Shown: positions 14,401 through 58,170 of the stretch, piece after piece
How the letters are laid out: each line of letters begins with the position of its first letter
Numbering within the stretch: the first letter of the stretch is position 1
Made by a program: the position numbers and the translations under genes
Assembly: GCF_036417845.1 (NCBI RefSeq)
Contig: NC_089981.1
Coordinates: 65,499,268 to 65,563,267 of the forward strand
Direction of reading: 5' to 3'
Origin: Apteryx mantelli
Lineage: Eukaryota; Chordata; Aves; Apterygiformes; Apterygidae
Length of the DNA: 64,000 bases
The notes under the pieces: model-generated
What the model saw: only the letters and a program-made list of their open reading frames with translations
What the model was told of the DNA's origin: nothing
Databases searched by the model: none

Positions 14401-16689
14401 TGAGACAAATACCTATCAAACTATGTGCAGCTGACTAGCCTTCAAAGATTAGTTACGCACTTCTGATAGTTTAACAGCTAGGCTGGCCTATGCCACTGCC
14501 ACCTCCACTGCTTGCAACATTAGAACTATGTAGGAAAATCCCTGCTTTGTGTGCAGTGCTCAAGGCAACAGTCATACTAAAAATTTAAGTATCACCTTGT
14601 GCAAGGTCTCTCCACAACATACCATTTTAGTACAGCACTGTGATTGGGTGTCGGATATTTGCCTCCTGAAAAGCAAGATAAGAAACAATGAAGTTGTTAC
14701 AAACATCAACATGTGTAATGACTCTAAGTTAATGCCCATGGACCTGGAAGGAAGTAGTTCACCTCTTTTACAAGTCATTAACACACTGTCGATTCAGTTC
14801 AAAGTCAGAACACTCCTAGATTTAAGGCTCAACTTAAGCATTTAATACACAGGACAGCAAGCTACAAGTTTCATCTCTGAAGGAGGTTAATCTTTCCAGG
14901 TGCAATCACTCCATGAAACAATCCTAGGAAGAAATCAACCTCCCTAGACACGTTTCATCTTGCATGTTTTGCTTTGCCAGTGTTGCAGTATAACTGACAA
15001 TTTATTCCCATTTGCTCTCAATAATGTTATCAAGGGCAACAAACAGGCTGGGTCCTGAATTGCAATGATACTAACAGGACTCCAGCTGCCCAGAATATAT
15101 TACTAGCTCTTCTGCAAGTGGCAGAAAGGAGCTGACAGGATTCTCAGTCCTAGTGAGTTTGAGACAGTGAAAAATCCATCTTTCAAATCAAACTGAACCA
15201 CCGATTCCAGAAAAGTCACTGAGACAGGATAAGTAGTTAGTATTATGAATCCTAACAGTCTAATATACCAGGAGCCCCTGACAAACACCAAGCTGACTCA
15301 CTTTCCCGCAATTTCAGCTTAGGTAACCCAAACACTGTATGAACAGCAAGAATCAAGAATCATACACAACAAGTCTCCAGAGTCCCATTCCAGGAAACAT
15401 TTTGTCATCCTCGAGTATACTGATTGTGACCCCAAAGAAGACTCCTTACTGTGTTATTTTTATTACTGTTAAAAAATAAGCCTTTAAAAAAAAATCTACA
15501 AAGCTATCTGAAGTGCATTCATCTTTGACTGAACAGAGAGGAAGAGAAGCATCCACTGAACTGCTGTCAAACGTCTGCAACACTTGTTTACAATTCAACC
15601 ATAAAGAGTTTTAAGTGGAAAACTAGCTCCAAAAATTTGCTCTTGTGGAAAGCAGCCTTCTCCTCCCTCCTCTCACCCTACTCTCCTACAGTAAACCCAA
15701 ATGTGATATGGGAGATATCCATGTATGTCATCGCTGGAGAGTTCCCATAAGACATGTTACATGCTTAGTATGTTCACCACTCAAGAACTACTCTTTTGTA
15801 GAAATGTTCAAAGCGATCAGAAATTGAGTATGCTTCGTCAAGACTGTATGATGGTCTTCTAGCCAATTACACCTAAGAAAAATAACACAAGGCAATATCG
15901 AATAGAGATGTAGCATTTGGCTAATAACGTAGAAGATGTTGAAAAGCAGTAATGGAAGCACTACTTCCAAGAACAGTACATTGACCTGCCATGACTTTGC
16001 CAGATGGACTAGTCTCTGCAGCCTGGATCAAGGGGCAACCAATATTTGTATTCATGATTCAATATGTTCTCATAACTATGTCTTTAGAGATATTGGGGCT
16101 TGCTAGTCCCTTTTGCGTATCAACAATACCTAGAACTAACAGATTAGTTTGAACAGAAATCAAGATGCAAAAGAAACCACTGTCTCAATTTAGGCAGCAC
16201 TTTTGTGTGCTATCCAGTCATTGCTACACTATGTTCTCTGCAAACAGCCATTCAGCTTTTCATAGCATCTGCATTTTGTCTGTGCCACCTCTTACTAATA
16301 TCCTATTTAATCACTGGCAGCTTACTAGAAAGATCTGAAAGGAAATATTTACTTTTTTTTTTAGTTATGTAAGGTTTTAGTAACTACAACGCCTTATATT
16401 GTAAGTTTAGAGCCTCCAGATGTTTCATTAGATTGAGAAATCCACTGAATATAGGAGATAATTAAATTATTCTTGCAAAATACAAAAAACTCCCCAACTT
16501 CATTCCTCAGAAACTAATTACATACTACTTACTCCTCAACTACAGGCTATCTCAATCTGACTTCATTATTTCCACAAAGGTTTGATGTCATGGAAGATGG
16601 CAACTTCTACAAGTAGTATGTGGGGAACAGAAGCAAGCAGACAAAAAAGCCAAAAAAGCCAGCATTCTTGAAGCCATTAAAAGATTTAG

Positions 16690-16815
16690 CTGTGGCTCGA
16701 AACACAGAGTTGGAAGCTAGCAGTCTACTTTTCTGATTCCAACTCCATCAACTCTTGTGCCCTTGCAAAAATAATTTTCCTACCTCAGTTTTCCTCCATC
16801 CATTAATTAGGCTTG
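16690..16815 (+). mobile_element. Possible MIR-like SINE relic
   Basis: TTCTGATTCCAACTCCATCA, CTTGTGCCCTTGCAAAAAT and CTACCTCAGTTTTCCTCCAT resemble, in order, the MIR core and its CCTCAGTTTCCTCATCTG end. The match is weak, and only a profile search would settle it. Confidence 0.4.
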
Positions 16816-19222
16816 ACTGCTACTTTAAGAGCAGTAGGATGTTTATAATACACAGTCATTTTGGAGGTGTTTGCCAGTGACCCAATTTGACACTATTTCA
16901 CTACTTGTTTGCCTTCACACCTATCACGTCTCACCAGCATCATTCTATTTCAGACTTGCTTGTAATCAAAGCAATTGCAGACAGTGGCCCTTTAGAGCCC
17001 CACCCATAATCCCACTGCATCCAAACAGAAGTTCTTCTGCCAAAGCCGTTAAACAAGGAAAAAACCTTGTCATGCTATCACTAAGCAGCTGCTCAATCCA
17101 CACAACTGAGCTTTAGCCAATTTCATCCAAAGAACAAGTCTACAAAGTAATACTACCTTTAAAGACTTAAGACAATAAAAAAATATGCATAACAGGGAAT
17201 AAGCACCGTGCAAAAAATGATCAGAAAAGCACTTTCCAGCAGGGATCATCCTATCAGGTGCTTATCCTAGTGAGGGTTGACTTAGATGCTTAGACAGTAA
17301 CACTTTCATGAGAGCTGCAGAAACTGTTTCTGAGTATGGCTGGACAGGACTTTGGCTATCCAGTTGTTGCATCCAGCACTTCTGAAAAGCACCAAAGTTC
17401 ACAGAGAAATCTGAAGTACAAAGGCTTCCTTGAAATAAAATATTTTTGGCATTTGAAAGCTGTGTTATTTTGCAATACAAAGAGTGGCTAGGAATTCTGG
17501 CACTGAATTAGGATATAGTTTGACATGCATTTAAGTAACACTACAATAACAACAACAAAGACTTCTTTAGTTGAAGGTTATTTTTTGCCAGATCAGTTCC
17601 TGATCTGGTTCGCCTTTCAACTCTGAGTGCTTATGCTGGCATACTGGCAGGAGAACAGCCTGGAGTGGAAGATGCTTCCGTTCTCATGGCTTAAAGGCGT
17701 ATCAAACTATAGTCTCAGAAAGGGGCAAAACTGCCTTAGTTTGAATGTTCCAAATAGAAATCAGTTACACATTCCTTGCTTCCCACTTCATTAAGCAAAA
17801 CAGATATTGGAAGAAACCCAACACAAGCAACGCTCGAGCAGACCAAACTGTTGGCAAATAATTAGCTAAAGAGAGCTTAAATACTTTTAAGAAGGCAGCA
17901 AGACCCAACCCACTGGCACAGCTTCTTATGTAGTTCGAAGCTGGGTTAATATCTCTTCTGGGAGAGCTAGTGGGGACAACTCTTGGCAGGTAACTCACAT
18001 GGGCCACTCCGGAGCATTCAAAGCTAGCGTTCATACAGACACTACTGCCCAGGGGTACTTGCCGCAGTTATGAACAACTTCTGTTTACAGCCACTACCAA
18101 CTGCTATTGCTTGAAACTAACTCTATTCTCAGATAATGTAAGCAAACTGAATTAAAGCTGTTACAACACAAGAATTCCTGAATTATTTGTCCAGCAAGCT
18201 TTTTCACCATAGGAGTTATCTGTCAGGTTGGTTAGATGACCCCTGTTCAAAAGCAAATGTGGTTCTTCAGTATACACCACCACCTTGTGGCCAGATGCCT
18301 GCAACTCCTGCAATTCAGTATATTCACAGGTTTGAATTCAATGAGATTCTCAATCAAAAGTCCCGGACAGATCCTGAGCGAACTACACTGTCATCTTGCA
18401 TAAGTCAATCAACTTTTTAAAGAACTTGCACAGAGAGCAAAGTATCCTACATGCAAAGTGCTGTACCATTTCAGTTTCAAGACAGTCTCCATTTATGATA
18501 CGTCAGCTATACACTGAATACTACTAAAGGGAGCTACTAACTACTTACCAGGCAAAAGAGACACATGAATTTGGATTCTGGACTTTGAATGTATCAAGAC
18601 TAGCATAGATTTTCCCATTCTAATTTCTATCACAAAAAAAGAAAACTAAATCAACAGAGCTGAATATGCTGAATACCTTCCCCAGGTGCATTAAGCCTCT
18701 TTATCTTGAAAACTGCCTCTAGCTTCCAGAGTGAAAAGAGATTTCAGAAACATTCCCATGTTTACTTCTAACTGAGGTGCAAACAGCAAATTATACTAGA
18801 GATGAAAAATCAGAAGCCTGCAGTAACCAGACAGGACTGTAAAATACACACAAAATACTCTTGAAAGCAGTCTAAAAAGTGGGGCAAATGACATATTAAG
18901 ACAGAAGAAGGGGAGGAGAAAGAGGGAGGCTAGAAAAGCTAAATGCAGAATAAAAATCAATATTAGACAATATTCTGTCTTATGTAAGACTAAGATGACT
19001 TACCTCTACCTCGAATTTCCTTATACCATTATTAGGCTAACCTCCAAGCAGGACAGCCATGGTATCTGATAAGTAAATTGGCTTGTTGCTCCAGAAATTC
19101 CAAGTTCACATGAACTAACAGATAATTATGAATGTGTCCATTGAATGATTTTTCTGTCAAAGCCATAAAGAGGTTCTGTTTGGCTTTTCCCCTTCCACAT
19201 GCTTAACAATAGAAAGACTCAC

Positions 19223-50421
<31,199 letters not shown>

Positions 50422-50507
50422 CCTCCGGCTCCGGCCGCCTCGCTCCGCCGCCCCCACCTGGCCGCGCCGCTCCTCGCCGCACCGGAAACACAGCTCCATC
50501 ACCTCCG

Positions 50508-50845
50508 CCAATCGCCGGCGGCAACGTCACGCCCAGGGGCGGGCTAGCGGCGGAGCCCACGGGGAAGAGGCGGGGTCCGGGGCCCAATGAGAGCGGTGCA
50601 TGCCTGCTAGAGGAGAGGGGAGAGAGGGGAAGGAAGGGGCTTGCCCAACCGCGAAGCAGAAGGTTCAGGGGGAGGTGGAGCCAGAGGGTTAAAGTTGTCC
50701 AATCACCTGGCTGAGAGCTAACGGGGAACGACGAGAGGGGACGAGCTAGCCAATCACAGAGCAAAATGGAGGGAGGGGATGAGCGGACCGTGGGCTCCGT
50801 CCAATGAGGGGGGGGAGCAAGGCGGCCGTTGCGGCGGCAGCCAAT
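50508..50845 (+). promoter_or_regulatory. Array of six CCAAT (NF-Y type) boxes
   Basis: The motif CCAAT occurs on the plus strand at 50508, 50584, 50699, 50750, 50801 and 50841, all in the same orientation, so it reads ATTGG along SPTLC2. Successive start-to-start spacings are 76, 115, 51, 51 and 40 bases. The context beyond CCAAT is TCA, TGA, TGG or TCG, and most sites fit the extended CCAAT preference of NF-Y. The box at 50508 lies 87 bases upstream of the chosen ATG, which would place a start site very close to that ATG if the usual 60-100 base distance holds. Confidence 0.75.
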
Positions 50846-53800
50846 GGGCGGGCTCGCGAGGCCGGTGTTCGGTGGGGCGGAACAAGAGGCGCCCTAACGG
50901 CCGTGCCGCGGGCCTGCCGCTGAGGGCGGGCGGCTCCCGGTGCTCCCCGGCCCGGAGGACCCGGCGCGCCCGTTACCGCTTGTCCCGAGCCGAGCGCGGG
51001 GGGTTCCCGGCAGCGGGGAGGGCTGGGGCGGGCGGCCAGCCCCGCGCTGGTCCGGCGGGGCCGAGGGGCTCACGTGGGGACCCGCCGCGGGCCGTCCTTG
51101 GCTGGGTCCTGGCGCACTTCGTAAAAGACAAATAACCCGAGCAGGAGTCTGACGGGAGACTCCCGGGCTGAGGCGCCCTGTTCGGCGCGTAAGGTCAGGC
51201 TTAATCGCTGCGATGCCCTTTGCTGCTCGGGAGGGGTGAATCTTGGCTCTCGTCTGCCTGGGCAATGCAGGACCCGATCGGGAAACTCTGCAGACAGGCT
51301 CCAGGCAGTTTAAATCAGTAGCATTTAAATTTGGACTTAAAAGATAAGTGGATGCTTGAATGCTTTGCTGAATGGGGAGCTGTGGCACCTGTAGTTGCTA
51401 GTCTGTTAACTACCTGCAGCTGTGTTTAAAAATCATTTTGTATTTGTCTATGAAATTGACTATTTTCTGACTCGGTTTGGAAATACATATTTTGTCCAAA
51501 GACTGGGCAGACTAAATGCTGTGTTTAGTTTGGGGGTAAATCTTACCAATCCTAATTAGTAAAGTTTGGGTTACCAAGCATCACACAGACCATGCCAGAG
51601 AAAAGGTGGCTTGCAAACCAAAAAAGCATCTGTACTTGTGCCCTGTCTCTTTCTTCTGTAGTTACAGAAGAGGGAGGGGCAAGGGGAAGGCATCAAGAGG
51701 TTTCTGCAAGTTCTCTGAGTGTTAATTGAAAATTTGTTTTTGTCTTGCTTTTCCCTCCCCCAAAAATGGTAGGAAAGAAGTAGCCTAACATGTTTAAGCA
51801 ACTACTGATGAGATGGAAGAGTCTGACCTGTGATTTCTCCTGGGTAATGGAGAGGCCGTGGTGTTTCCTAGAATGCAATTTGAGACAATCAGAATAAATG
51901 CCAGTTAACACAGTGGGAAGTTAATAGGTTTAAGCAGATGAATTTGAGAGAGCAACCTCATCCTTTTCTTTCTAGTTTGCTGCTGTTGATGGTTATTTTT
52001 CTGTACTGTAGTCACATCTTGAAGCCTCTGTCATGGATCTCATTGGAAGGTTGGTAGGAGCATGAAGTTCTTAACAAAAGTGAATTAACTTTTCTGAAAA
52101 GTCTTTTTTTTTTTTTCCCCCTCCTCCTCAAGAAGATGTGGAAGAGCATTTCAGGTGGTTTCAACCTATTTGTAGGCTGCAATATGCTGCCAATACACTT
52201 CATATCTCTAGGCCACCTTTGGACAAGAGGACTTTTTGTAATGGTGGATACAGATGCAGGTTCAGGGGTAACAAGAAGTTCAGGTTGGGTGTGGGACCAT
52301 TCAGGGTTAGAGCAGAGCTGTGTGAGGCCTTATACCTTTTTTTGCTGTCTATGGACACTCCCATATTCTTGACTGCTGCTAAAGCAGGTATGAACTTGCA
52401 TGGGAAACATTCTTTCTTCACCTGGTTTCGGTATGCAGTGAGACATAGTCGGCTAAGATGGGATGGGCCTTGTCCCCTCTCTCATATTACAAGGCAGGGA
52501 GCATGAGGGAGACTAGTGTTGCTAGGAAGAAGCTAGTGATCATAGCAGCAAACAGCTGTGTTCAGCATTTGAGTGCTTGTGGCAAATGGACCTGCTTTGG
52601 TGTAGGTGCAGTTAGGAGTGCTACTGGGGAAGAAGCACAGGAACCACTCTTGCTGCTGAACTTTTTTGGAGAAGGAAGGGAGGACTCTTGCAGAGCTGAA
52701 GGAATGAGGAAATGAAATAGAGGATAATGAATGAAAAACAAAAATGAATGAGCAAGTGAAAGGAGTGTACTAGGGGACCATGTAATGTAGAACTTGGTTT
52801 TGTCCCCATTACCAGAGTTGGCTGTGGGTATTTTCTTCCTGGCTCCCCTGCCTTTGAACAGAATGGCTTGGGTTATACTGACCAACATGAATCAGCTGTG
52901 TGCCATGGGTTGCAAATGGTCCACTCACAGGGTGTGTGAGGCAGTGCCCTGCACCCCCTGCTCACCTGCATATGTGGGAGTTTCGGGTACTGGTGCTTTC
53001 TTTCTCATGAGGATAAGCCACTTCAGCTGCCAGGCACTGGATAGCACAGCAGTGTTATCTGTTGAATTTATAGAGAGCCCAAAACCCTTCCACGTGTGGG
53101 TACATGCAGACTGGTTACCTCATCCTGCTGTTAAACCCAACTAGCCCAAATTCATATAGTGCAATGGTTTCAGTTTTGGTTTAGGAAAGACAAGAAGAAA
53201 AAACATTGTGACCTGCCAATTAACTCCTGTAGGACTGGGCAGTCTCACACAGCAGTTGCAGCACTTCCCTGCAGTAGGACCTCATCATGCTGACAGGACC
53301 CACCTGTCCTCAGTGTGGTGCCAATGTAACCTCATATCTAACAAGTCAGACTGGCAGGGATTGCTGCACAGCAGGCTCATATCAACAGACAGCTTACATC
53401 ATTGACATGAGTCAATGCATGCTGTCTTTAACCATCTGTAGGTTTAGGGATCACAGAGTAGAGTTGTAAAGTTTGAAGACAGCAGAAGGCAAATTCAGCA
53501 ATGGGGTAACCAGTAGGACAGAGAAGTGCAGCAGAAAAATTTTCTGCTCCAGTGTCCCAAACAGAGCGAGGGCCTTCTCCAGTGATAAGAGATGATCTGG
53601 GCTTGTCACTGAGTTGTGACTGAGGGAAAAAACTTCCTTTGAGGAAGGAGACAGTAGATAACTGAGACAGGACTGGGTGTATGAATGATGCCAGCTATGC
53701 AGAGAATCTCCATGGAAGTTCTCAAGGCAGCTGTAGTCAGAAATAAGCCTAAGCCATTTACTTTTACATTTGCAATGCAAAGACAGAATAAGCAGTGGCT

Positions 53801-56394
53801 CAGCCCTTGTATTTAAGGCAGTTAATAGCACATGGGCTGCCCTGAGAGGGAGCACACCATGTTCTCCAGGTGCCTCTCTTCTCTTTCACCTTCAGTCTCC
53901 AGGTGCAGGCTGAGATAAGCAGGAAATGATTGTTGAAGGTGTGATTGAAAAGGCTGCTGTTTGGGCAGACCCATGCAGTGCTGAGAGGTGAGTGTGGTTT
54001 CTCTGTTTCCTGTTTTGTCTTTCAGGTTATAGCAACTTAGCACTGAAACTCCAGGGACTGTGCAGGGAAGTGACTGCAGGGAAACACTGAACATTGATTT
54101 TTAGCTTGAGTCTGAGTGGCAGAATGCCTCCCTGAGGCATAGGAGAAGAATTAGCAGGAGTGTGGAAAGCTCTTTGGGGATCTTACAGCTAATTAAATAG
54201 CCCATGAAGAAAGCAGATAGCTATCGGTGTCCCAAGAGAATTTGTCAAGCTGTAGCTAAACTTCATGGGAAGCTGGAGAGCCCTTGGAGTAACTTATAGG
54301 AGGGAGTAACCCTTGGAAGGTTGGCTAATCTCATATGGGAATGCCCATCAGCTGCTCTCAGCATATTCTGATAAGTAGGTAGATCTTAAACAACCACAGC
54401 AGATTGCTGCCTTCTGGCGGTGGCAGGGGGAGGTAGGTACACCTTCTTAAACAATGTGACTGGTTTAACTTCAGCTCAGCTTAGAATTGTTTTGGCTCCA
54501 GGAGAGACCTTTTCTGTCCTTAATGTCTTCTGCAGTGAATGCCACAATTCTGGACTCGCCACAGCTTCTGTTTCATTTGCTCTGTGAATAATACTACTCT
54601 GGAAATAACTCAAGCTCTAAAGCTGTATGATGCAGTGAAGCTTTGATTGTACCCTGGCAGCTCTGCACACTGATTTGGACCAGAACTTGTAAATGTGGTG
54701 AACTGTTTGCTAGTCCAGCGTGCTTGCCTGGCGAAATGAGCCAGGCTTGCATAACACTTTTATGGGGAAATGGGAAAGGAGTTAGAACAAGAGATATGAG
54801 ATTGGAGCTGCAAGAGGCCTGAGAGGATACACGAGGGGTTGAAAGATGTGTATGAATATGGGTCTGATGAGCCATAAGAAAACAGATGTAAGAATGTATT
54901 TAGTGGTGTGGGGAGTTTTTTTGTTTGTTTTGTTACAAAATAAGTATAAGGTTATGTTTCCCATTGTGCGAGGGAATCAAACAGCAGGAAACGATTTCCT
55001 TGCTCATGGCCCCAAGCTTCTTTCAGCCAATACTGAAGACCTCTTTTTTTGTTTCAGTTTCAGTCAGAACTGACTACCAAGGCTATCCTAGCCTTGTTTG
55101 GAGTTTTGTTTTCTATGCTTTAGCTGCTCTTTCTCATGTCGCCCATCCCCAAGATTCCTGTGCAGAATGTACTCCGAAAGTCCCCCCACCCACACAGTCA
55201 GGATTCCTGGCCATTTGTCTTTCCTCTGAGCAGTGACTTGTGCAGTGTGGGGTTTTTTTTTGTTGTTTTTTTTTTTTTTTAAACAGAGCTGGACTATTTC
55301 TCCATGATGAAGCTGGGCTGTTTCCTACAGCTAACTTGATCAAAGAGTGGCAGTTATATCCACCCACTTCCTCAATGTTTCACCCAATCCGTGGCAACAA
55401 CGGCTTTTTCTGGAGCCTGAGATCTAAATCCTTCCTTATACCACTGTGGTGGAATTGTATGGTGGTGTGTCTTCCCAGGTCATTTACTAGCACTGTAGGA
55501 CCAACAGAGGCTATAGCTCCAGGAAACTCTGGACTTTCCACCAGAAGAAGCTGATACGGGTTAAAACTATCCTGGCAAAAATGGAGAATTTGGCCTCCCA
55601 TGCAGTTCACCTTCTGCCCATATCTGTTCTGTTGTTTAGCAGAGCAGGAGAAACAGGTTTGGGATTGAGTGACTGAGGTGGGATGGCTTATTTTATCAGT
55701 CTTGGCTTATGTTGACTTTTGTTAATGAAACACCTGACATAGTCTGTGGTCAAGATGGTGGAATATTGGCAGAATGGTGGTGAATTTAGTGTGTGATGAC
55801 TTGGGCAGTAGTGGCTGGGAACAGTGTAATCTCAGTAGCTCCTGATCTTGTATCTAGTTCCTGTAATATGTCATACATCACCTGTGCTCCTTTAGTTTCT
55901 GTGTCCGTCCTTCATGGACATTCACTGTCACTGCTGCCTACTGCCACTCAGTTTGGTGAGTGATAAAGCAGGGTAGTGGAACCTTTCTTTAGATCTCAGC
56001 TTCAGTTAGGCTGCTTTAGGCAGTGAGGCCTACTTATGATGAGTGGGATGTCTGGACCAGCCATAAGCAGGATGAGGGGCTACCCATTAAATATTTTGCC
56101 AATGCTTGTCTTTGGAGCAAATCTGAATAGCCCAGGAAATGAAGAGGACCATTTTCAACTCCATTCTGACAGTGCTTCCGGCATCTAAACAGGCATTGGT
56201 CTCCTTGTTTCAGGGCTCTCTAGAACATTCATTATTAACCCCTTCCTCTGAAATGCATCAGGGGTTTGACCCTGAATAATTGACATGATGGGGGTTCCTA
56301 TTTAATGACAAACTCATTTGTCCCTGCTGGTTTTGAAACTGAAGAAGGTCCTATGGTTGTAACCTATGACCAGATTTTGTGCCTTCTCTGATAC

Positions 56395-56490
56395 TCATGT
56401 TGGGTGATACTGAGCCAACATTTCTTTCTTTGTGCTTCACTGTCTTAATCCATAAAATGAGACTAGTGGAAACCATTACCCTCCCTCTCC
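56395..56490 (+). mobile_element. Possible MIR-like SINE 3' fragment
   Basis: CTTTGTGCTTCACTGTCTTA followed by ATCCATAAAATGAGACTAG and GAAACCATTACC resembles the 3' half of MIR. Only this portion is recognisable. Confidence 0.42.
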
Positions 56491-58082
56491 CCTTCCCATT
56501 CAGGATATAGTGAAAGGCCGCATCTGTGCAGTATAAACAAAGGCCTAATTTACATGTAAATGTGTGTGATATCGCTGTAGCAGCAGAGTTGTACCAGTGA
56601 AGCCCTCCTTGTGTGCAGGCAGCTTACGTCAGCAGAATAGGGCTCTTTTTCCAGCAGAACTTTTCCAAGCACTATCAGCTATATCAGCAAAAACATTGAA
56701 TACCAATATAACTGTGTCTGTATTAGGACCTAGAGCCCTGTGACATTTTAATTTCTAACTTTTGCTTAGTCACATACTTCTGAGCATCTGGGCCTCAAAA
56801 TTTTGGCACTGTGGAAGTGACTCCAAACTTTTCTCCCCATCACTACACTGGCAAATGGTTTCAGAGCAGATGTGGCCACACTTTATCAATGGCTGCAGAG
56901 CTCTCTGAGGAACACTGGTAAAGCGCACTGAGCCTGGCAAAGTGTGATCAGGCTGCTATAGGTAACTTCAAGGAGGACCACAACTGCTTCTGCCACTTTT
57001 TCTGACAATATTGTTAGTGCTGCAGAAAATAGGACAGGTTCCCCCTTATTCACCTGGTCCTGCATGAAGACCAGGATTAAAAGCCCCTGTAGGCCTCTGG
57101 CACTAATGATGGAGGAGTGAAAGTTTGTTCCATATGGTCTCCTTCACACACTGTCACCTCAGTGGCTGTGCCTGCCTCCATTGTGAAGAGCTGTGTCATC
57201 TCCTGGATGCAGCAGCCCCTCATCCACTGCACATGTGGGAACTGCAGTTCTCTTGTCCTTCACTGTGGCCTCCTCTTACATAGCCACTGCCCTGTGTCCC
57301 ACAGCTCTCCTGCTCCAACTCTTTGTGCCCTCTTAGTCCACAAAGTCTCCACCTGTGATGACTGTGTCATAATGTAACTTTAGTCGGCTGGAAACCCCCC
57401 CGAGCTCTTGGCACAAGCCTGTTGTCATACTGGAAGAGGCATGCAAAGAATCAGTGACCTTTGGACGTGCCTTACCTTAAGGGAAATAAATCCAAACTCC
57501 TCACACAGCCATTTTGCATTAAAGAGCTACCAAATTGGCTGCAGTGCAGAAGGAGGGTGAGCAGCAAAGGATGAAGTGAGCAAGAATTACATGGCTTCCA
57601 GCTAAGGCAGTCTGGCAGACAGCTTGATCAGTCAAGGAATTAATGGCAGCAAGCACTGTTACTGGTGTGGAAGATGAGACCAGGCATTTTGTCCTCTGTG
57701 CAGAGAAAGAGTATGTAGGGCCACAGTGCTGACTTTAAGACATCTCTGTTGATAGCCTTCATTTTCATCCCTAACTAAAGCTATTACAAAGGTGGCGAAT
57801 GAGAAGAGAGCATTCTGTAGAGAACAGGAGAGACAGACAGGGGGGACAAGGGGGCATCTGAATACCCTAGTGCCTGAGTAGACACCAAACCTTGGATTGG
57901 AGATGGAAGGAAGAAGCAGTTTATCCCCCTTCAGGTATCAAGTGCAGTTTTGTAGCTTTTCATTCTTCCTTCCTCCTCTTTTGTTCAGAAAAACTGAGTG
58001 AAGGAAGATTTACGAAAATGAGTTGATAAAAGTCATGGCCGAAGGCACTTTTGTTTTACTCGGTTTTCTACCTGCAGGGTGA

Positions 58083-58170
58083 GTCAGTTCAATTCACTGA
58101 TCCAACAGAAAATTATCCCACAAAAAAAATGACTAGTTTTCCTTTGGATCAGTGAACAGAACTAACTGAC
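58083..58170. repeat. 88-base imperfect inverted repeat (hairpin)
   Basis: GTCAGTT...TTCACTGATCCAA on the left pairs with TTGGATCAGTGAA...AACTGAC on the right, with some further pairing inward (CAGAAAATTA against TAGTTTTCCT). The size and symmetry fit a palindromic miniature DNA transposon relic or a long hairpin. No family was identified. Confidence 0.6.

Larger units (their letters stand above)
1..19222 (-). other. SPTLC2: SPTLC2 intron 9, truncated by window edge
   Basis: This is AT-rich intronic sequence downstream of exon 9 with no recognisable SPTLC2 exon. It holds the CR1 LINE at 10357-11405, a SINE-like relic near 16690-16815, a GT-rich microsatellite at 6571-6606, a short TA run near 5761-5777, a G run near 337-346 and homopolymer T runs near 7029 and 8912. 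Short open frames occur on both strands but none has codon structure, splice signals or similarity I recognise. The intron is at least 19.2 kb long. Confidence 0.8.

Noticed and set aside
17588..17608. Perfect 9-base-arm hairpin with a TTC loop
   Set aside because: A few such short inverted repeats are expected by chance in 64 kb, and nothing around it suggests a function.
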